A stretch of DNA of 10,317 nt. Origin: Paracoccaceae bacterium. GTDB lineage: Bacteria; Pseudomonadota; Alphaproteobacteria; Rhodobacterales; Rhodobacteraceae. This document shows positions 6,893-10,317 of this stretch, piece by piece. Positions within the stretch are counted from its first letter, which is position 1, and each line of letters opens with the position of its first letter. A program made the position numbers and the translations under genes. The stretch spans positions 10,611-20,927 of the forward strand of contig JAHELH010000009.1 in NCBI GenBank assembly GCA_024644285.1, in the 5' to 3' direction. A model generated the notes under the pieces. The model was not told the origin of the DNA. It saw nothing but the letters and a program-made list of their open reading frames with translations, and searched no databases.

Positions 6893-8326
6893 CTATTCTG
6901 CGGCCACCTGCACCGGCTCGCTCAGATATCCCAGGATCGCCTCGGCCGCCTCGCGTCCGTCGCGGATCGCCCAGACGACCAGGCTCGCGCCTCGAACGAT
7001 ATCTCCTGCTGCGTAAACGCCTTCCAAAGACGTCTCGTGAGTGCGGAAATCGGCCTTGATCGTGCCCCAGCGCGTCACTTCCAGCCCGTCCACGCCCCAC
7101 AGTTTGGGCAGGTCCTCGGGCTCAAAACCCAGCGCCATGATCACCAGGTCGGCTTCCTCGATATAGTCCGCGCCCTCTATCAGCTCGGGCGCCTGTCGAC
7201 CAGTGGCGTCGGGCGCGCCCAGACGCATGCGCTGCACCATCACGCCTTCGACGGTGTCTCCGGTGAACCCCTTCGGCGCGGTCAGCCAGACGAACTCGAC
7301 GCCCTCTTCCTCGGCGTTCTTCACCTCGCGCTGGCTGCCCGGCATGTTCTCTCGGTCGCGGCGATACAGGCACTTCACCGACCTGGCGCCCTGCCGCACC
7401 GCGGTGCGCACGCAATCCATCGCGGTGTCGCCGCCGCCGACCACGACCACGCGCTTGCCCGCGGCGTTCAGCTCGCCGCTGTCGAATTCCTCGACATCGT
7501 CGCCAAAGCTCTTCTTGTTCGACGCGGTGAGGAAGTCGATGGCGCGCACGATGCCCTCTGCGCCGACGCCGGGCGCCTGCAGGCCGCGCGACTTGTAGAC
7601 ACCCGTAGCGATCAGCACCGCTTCGTGCTTGCCGCGGATCGCGTCGAAAGAAATGTCCTCGCCCACGTCGCAATTCAGCACGAATTCCACGCCGCCGTCC
7701 TCCAGCTGCGCGATGCGCTTCATCACCACGTCTTTTTCCAGCTTGAAGCCGGGTATGCCATAGGTCAGCAGGCCGCCGGCGCGGTCATAGCGGTCATAGA
7801 CCGTCACCTGGATGCCCTGCCGGCGCAGCATGTCGGCGGCGGCAAGACCCCCCGGCCCCGCGCCGATGACCGCCACTGATTCCGGCCGCTCGTGATAGGG
7901 TCGGATCGGCGCGACCCAGCCTTCCTCGAAGGCGGTGTCGGTCAGGTACTTCTCGACCGAACCGATAGTGACCGTGCCGTGCCCGGACTGCTCGATGACG
8001 CAATTGCCCTCGCACAGGCGGTCCTGCGGGCAGATGCGGCCGCAGATCTCGGGGAAGGTGTTCGTCGCCTGGCTCAATTCGTAGGCTTCACGCAACCGGC
8101 CTTCGGCGGTCAGTTTCAGCCAGTCGGGGATGTTGTTGTGCAGCGGGCAATGGGTTTGGCAATAGGGCACGCCGCACTGGCTGCAGCGCCCGGCCTGCTC
8201 GGCAGCCTTCTCGCGCGCGTACTCGCCATAGATCTCGTGGAAATCCCTGGCGCGCAGGTCGGGCGGCCGTTTCTCGGGCATATCCCGGGAAACGCTCACG
8301 AACTTGAGCATGTGCTGCTTGGCCAT
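6893..8326 (-). CDS. gltD: Glutamate synthase (NADPH) small (beta) subunit
   Basis: The small subunit takes electrons from NADPH through FAD and passes them via iron-sulfur clusters to the FMN of GltB. The 477-residue length is typical. The N-terminal region carries two cysteine groups that help bind [4Fe-4S] clusters: Cys48, 51, 56, 60 and Cys95, 99, 105, 109. The FAD-binding Rossmann motif GAGPGG is at 155-160. The NADPH-binding motif GGGD is at 297-300. The second FAD contact, AAGDI, is at 439-443 near the C-terminus. The ATG at 8326 has an AGGGA element about eight bases upstream. It is the first gene of the minus-strand operon. It is separated from its partner gltB by three genes, although the two subunits must assemble together. 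No sigma-54 or obvious NtrC-type site was seen upstream, so any nitrogen control is not readable from the sequence. Confidence 0.97.
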   Translation of the reverse strand: MAKQHMLKFVSVSRDMPEKRPPDLRARDFHEIYGEYAREKAAEQAGRCSQCGVPYCQTHCPLHNNIPDWLKLTAEGRLREAYELSQATNTFPEICGRICPQDRLCEGNCVIEQSGHGTVTIGSVEKYLTDTAFEEGWVAPIRPYHERPESVAVIGAGPGGLAAADMLRRQGIQVTVYDRYDRAGGLLTYGIPGFKLEKDVVMKRIAQLEDGGVEFVLNCDVGEDISFDAIRGKHEAVLIATGVYKSRGLQAPGVGAEGIVRAIDFLTASNKKSFGDDVEEFDSGELNAAGKRVVVVGGGDTAMDCVRTAVRQGARSVKCLYRRDRENMPGSQREVKNAEEEGVEFVWLTAPKGFTGDTVEGVMVQRMRLGAPDATGRQAPELIEGADYIEEADLVIMALGFEPEDLPKLWGVDGLEVTRWGTIKADFRTHETSLEGVYAAGDIVRGASLVVWAIRDGREAAEAILGYLSEPVQVAAE

Positions 8327-8548
8327 ATCGGGCGTCCCTTTATGTTCGCGCTAATCCGCCCTTATTATGCGAGGCGAGCCCACAAGAAAAGTCAGAATGG
8401 ATGACCTTTTTTTGGAATTTCGTCGCTGCGTTGCGGAAAAGAAAACTTGTTAACCGGATTTTAGGACAGATTAATTGACCTATATGCTTTCTTTCCTTTG
8501 AACTCCATGTGATTAGGTTGGCGGCAACGAATCGGCCAAGGCCCGCGC
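8327..8548. promoter_or_regulatory. Divergent gltD / uppP intergenic promoter region
   Basis: This 222-base gap is distinctly AT-richer than the flanking genes and must hold the start signals for both divergent genes. For gltD (minus strand), a good -10-like hexamer CATAAT lies at 8369-8364, but no convincing -35 is found at 16-19 bases. For uppP (plus strand), a weak pair is TTGTTA (8447-8452) and ATTAAT (8470-8475) with a 17-base spacer. A TTGACC at 8475-8480 has no good -10 downstream. The uppP ribosome binding site is probably AAGG at 8538-8541, seven bases from the ATG. No clear operator palindrome or riboswitch was recognised. That it is a promoter region is likely; the exact hexamers are tentative. 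Confidence 0.5.
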
Positions 8549-9352
8549 ATGCCTCTACTCCACCTGCTTCTGATCGCCGTGATCCAGGGTCTGACCGAAT
8601 TCTTGCCGATCTCTTCGTCGGCCCACCTTATTCTGCTGCCGAACCTCACGGGCCTTCAGGATCAGGGCCAGGTCATCGACGTCGCCGTGCATGTCGGCAC
8701 CCTTTGCGCCGTGATCCTTTACTTCTGGCCGGATGTCCGCGCCGTGCTGGCTGGACTTCCCCGGCTCGCCCGGGGCCGGACCGACACTCCCGGCGCCCGT
8801 CTTGCCCTGTGCCTGGCGACCGCCACGGTGCCGGTGGTCGTCTTCGGTCTTGTCCTCAAGCTCACCGGGCTCGACGACGCCATGCGCTCCACGGCGCTGA
8901 TCGGCTGGACGATGCTGATTTTCGGCCTTGTCTTGTATTGGACCGACCAGACCGGCGCGGTGACCCGCGACGATACCCGCTGGTCGCTGCGCGACGCCGT
9001 CATCATGGGGCTGTGGCAGGCGGTGGCGCTGATCCCCGGCACCTCGCGCTCCGGCATCACGATCAGCGCCGGGCGCTACCTGGGCTATGACCGGCACGGC
9101 GCGGCGCGGCTGGCGATGCTCATGTCGATCCCGACCATTCTGGCCTCGGGCGTTCTGGTCGGCGCCGAGGTGGTCGGCCAGGCCGACGCCGCCGCCGCCC
9201 GCGACGCCGCCATCGCCGCGCTCTTCGCCTTCCTCGCGGCGCTTCTGGCCCTGGTCTTCATGATGCGCCTGCTGCGCACGGTCAGCTTCACACCCTACGT
9301 GATCTACCGGGTTGCGCTGGGACTCGTGCTGCTGTTCATCGCCTATCGTTGA
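8549..9352 (+). CDS. uppP: Undecaprenyl-diphosphatase (UppP/BacA family)
   Basis: This integral inner-membrane phosphatase removes a phosphate from undecaprenyl pyrophosphate. That regenerates the lipid carrier for peptidoglycan and other envelope polymers, and overproduction of family members gives bacitracin resistance. The 267-residue length is typical. The two signature regions are present. The first is the (E/Q)xxxE motif at Gln13-Glu17, running into PISSSAH with His26. The second is PGTSRSG at 163-169 with Arg167. Several hydrophobic segments fill the rest (for example about 47-60, 86-105, 116-131, 190-210, 220-240 and 250-265), fitting a multi-pass protein with the inverted-repeat fold of the family. 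The ATG at 8549 follows a modest AAGG. The gene is divergent from gltD and convergent with the NDUFA9-like gene, so it is probably transcribed alone. Confidence 0.96.
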   Translation: MPLLHLLLIAVIQGLTEFLPISSSAHLILLPNLTGLQDQGQVIDVAVHVGTLCAVILYFWPDVRAVLAGLPRLARGRTDTPGARLALCLATATVPVVVFGLVLKLTGLDDAMRSTALIGWTMLIFGLVLYWTDQTGAVTRDDTRWSLRDAVIMGLWQAVALIPGTSRSGITISAGRYLGYDRHGAARLAMLMSIPTILASGVLVGAEVVGQADAAAARDAAIAALFAFLAALLALVFMMRLLRTVSFTPYVIYRVALGLVLLFIAYR

Positions 9353-9437
9353 CGCGGCGCACGTCCCGGAATTTCCGTTAGCGATAACATCAAGAGTTAC
9401 AGGGGTTTGACTCACTGTCCCCACGAGGACATCCGGC
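9353..9437. other. Convergent intergenic gap without a convincing terminator
   Basis: This 85-base gap lies between the 3' ends of uppP and the NDUFA9-like gene. It contains a short palindrome (CGGAATTTCCG, 9377-9387) whose loop is too small for a stable hairpin. It also holds a 4-bp GGGG/CCCC pairing around 9402-9422. Neither has a T-run. Termination here may be Rho-dependent or by transcript collision. No small gene is seen. Confidence 0.4.
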
Positions 9438-10317
9438 TCAGACCTTCAGGTTCTTCGCCGAATTCTTGATCGCGGCGTATTGCCCGGACGGCCTGTAGGG
9501 CCACAGATATTCCGGCAGCACCGCCTCTGTCGCGACCGGATCGATCCCCAGATCGGCGAAGGTCCGGGCCCCCTCGGCCACCACGTTGTCGCGCCGAAGG
9601 TTCTTCACCTGGTCCACCGTGATCGGCGCCGGCGCCAGCCCCCCGGTCGCATAGCTCAGCGCCCCGAAGACCCGCCCCATCGCGTTGCCTGCCCAGAACG
9701 GCAGCCCGACGATCATCCGCCGGCGCTGGATGACACCCAGCATCTCCTGGATCAGCTCGCGAAAGGTCCGCACGTCCGGCCCGCCCAGCTCGTAGATCCC
9801 CGGCTCCGCCTGTCCCGTCACGCCCATAGCAGCGGCCCGCGCCACGTCGTCGACATAGACTGGCTGGAACCGCGTCTCGGCGCCCACCAGCGGCAGGACC
9901 GGGCTCAGCCGGGTCATCTTGGCGAACCGGTTGAAGAATTCGTCCTCCGGCCCGAAGACGACCGAGGGGCGCAGGATCACCGCATGCGGCTGGTGCCGCA
10001 AGACGCCCGCCTCGCCCTCGGCCTTGGTGCGGGCATAGATGCTCTCGCTGTCCGGATCCGCCCCGATGGCGGAAACATGCACTATCCGCGCGATGCCCTC
10101 CTCGGCCGCGATCCGCGCGATCCGCTCCGCGCCCTCGGCCTGCACCGCCTGGGCGTTATTGCGCCCGCCCGTGTCGAAGGTGCCGACGCAGTTGACCACC
10201 GCGTCCACCCCGTGCAGCACCGCCCGCACCGAGCCGTCGTCGCGGATGTTCGCAAAGATCGGCTCGACCTGTCCGACGACGCCGTAGGGCTTGACGAACA
10301 TCGCCTCGTTCGGCCGC
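9438..10317 (-). CDS. Complex I NDUFA9-like NAD(P)-binding protein (5' end outside window)
   Basis: This is an atypical short-chain dehydrogenase/epimerase-like protein of the NDUFA9 family. In mitochondria and some alphaproteobacteria, members associate with respiratory complex I as a structural NAD(P)H-binding subunit; many bacterial members are annotated only by similarity. The frame is open to the right edge (RPNEA precedes the first internal Met at 10301), so the gene continues beyond the window. The N-terminal Rossmann glycine motif is missing from view and the internal Met is not the start. About 292 residues are visible. Recognisable elements are NCVGTFD, VHVSAIGA, the YARTK pair (Tyr and Lys four apart, as in SDR proteins), RPSVVFGPED, the QPVYVDDVA segment and a C-terminal region ending YLWPYRPSG. 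The gene converges on uppP. Identification as this subfamily is by recalled similarity; an epimerase-like enzyme is the alternative. Confidence 0.85.
   Translation of the reverse strand, partial: RPNEAMFVKPYGVVGQVEPIFANIRDDGSVRAVLHGVDAVVNCVGTFDTGGRNNAQAVQAEGAERIARIAAEEGIARIVHVSAIGADPDSESIYARTKAEGEAGVLRHQPHAVILRPSVVFGPEDEFFNRFAKMTRLSPVLPLVGAETRFQPVYVDDVARAAAMGVTGQAEPGIYELGGPDVRTFRELIQEMLGVIQRRRMIVGLPFWAGNAMGRVFGALSYATGGLAPAPITVDQVKNLRRDNVVAEGARTFADLGIDPVATEAVLPEYLWPYRPSGQYAAIKNSAKNLKV

Noticed and set aside
6143..6912. Similar 3' ends of gltD and hydrolase B (both end VAAE then TAG, about 13 of 15 bases alike)
   Set aside because: The match is short, stops abruptly on both sides and uses common codons, so chance is the simplest explanation. 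It is too short to call a duplication or recombination scar.
5627..7879. A 750-codon plus-strand frame spanning hydrolases and gltD
   Set aside because: It runs antisense across several well-supported genes and through their intergenic gaps, and shows no family motifs.
8327..8548. A sigma-54 promoter or NtrC site upstream of gltD, expected for a nitrogen-assimilation operon
   Set aside because: No GG-N10-GC element in a fitting context was found on the minus strand by eye.
8555..9424. A 289-codon minus-strand frame opposite uppP
   Set aside because: It is the complement of a clear UppP gene, and its low-complexity charged composition is that of a shadow frame.

Overview
The window looks like chromosomal DNA from a high-GC alphaproteobacterium, most likely of the Rhodobacteraceae (Roseobacter group). 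This rests on the GC-rich coding style, the protein sequences, and the neighbourhood of glutamate synthase, uppP and an NDUFA9-like gene. The family-level placement is inference from remembered protein families; no search was run.

Layout. On the minus strand, transcription runs from about position 8350 leftward through gltD (6893-8326), two related alpha/beta-hydrolase genes (6143-6877 and 5179-6021), a GFA/CENP-V family zinc-binding protein (4760-5182) and gltB (207-4760). A hairpin at 152-195 probably ends this transcript. To its left is the start of a short secreted-protein gene (1-96), cut by the window edge. A 222-base AT-richer intergenic region (8327-8548) separates gltD from the divergent uppP gene (8549-9352, plus strand). 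An NDUFA9-like NAD(P)-binding protein gene (9438 to the right edge, minus strand, N-terminus missing) converges on uppP across an 85-base gap.

Function. GltB and GltD are the two subunits of NADPH-dependent glutamate synthase (GOGAT). It converts glutamine plus 2-oxoglutarate into two glutamates and is the main ammonia-assimilation route together with glutamine synthetase. The catalytic cysteine and all iron-sulfur and nucleotide-binding motifs are present. UppP recycles undecaprenyl pyrophosphate for cell-wall synthesis.

The one uncommon feature is that gltD and gltB are split by three genes in the same orientation: two tandem paralogous serine-hydrolase-like genes and a GFA-family gene. 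The hydrolase-GFA-gltB part is chained by 4-base and 1-base stop/start overlaps, so it is almost certainly co-translated. I see no mobile element, CRISPR array, tRNA, rRNA or phage gene. The rest is ordinary housekeeping DNA.
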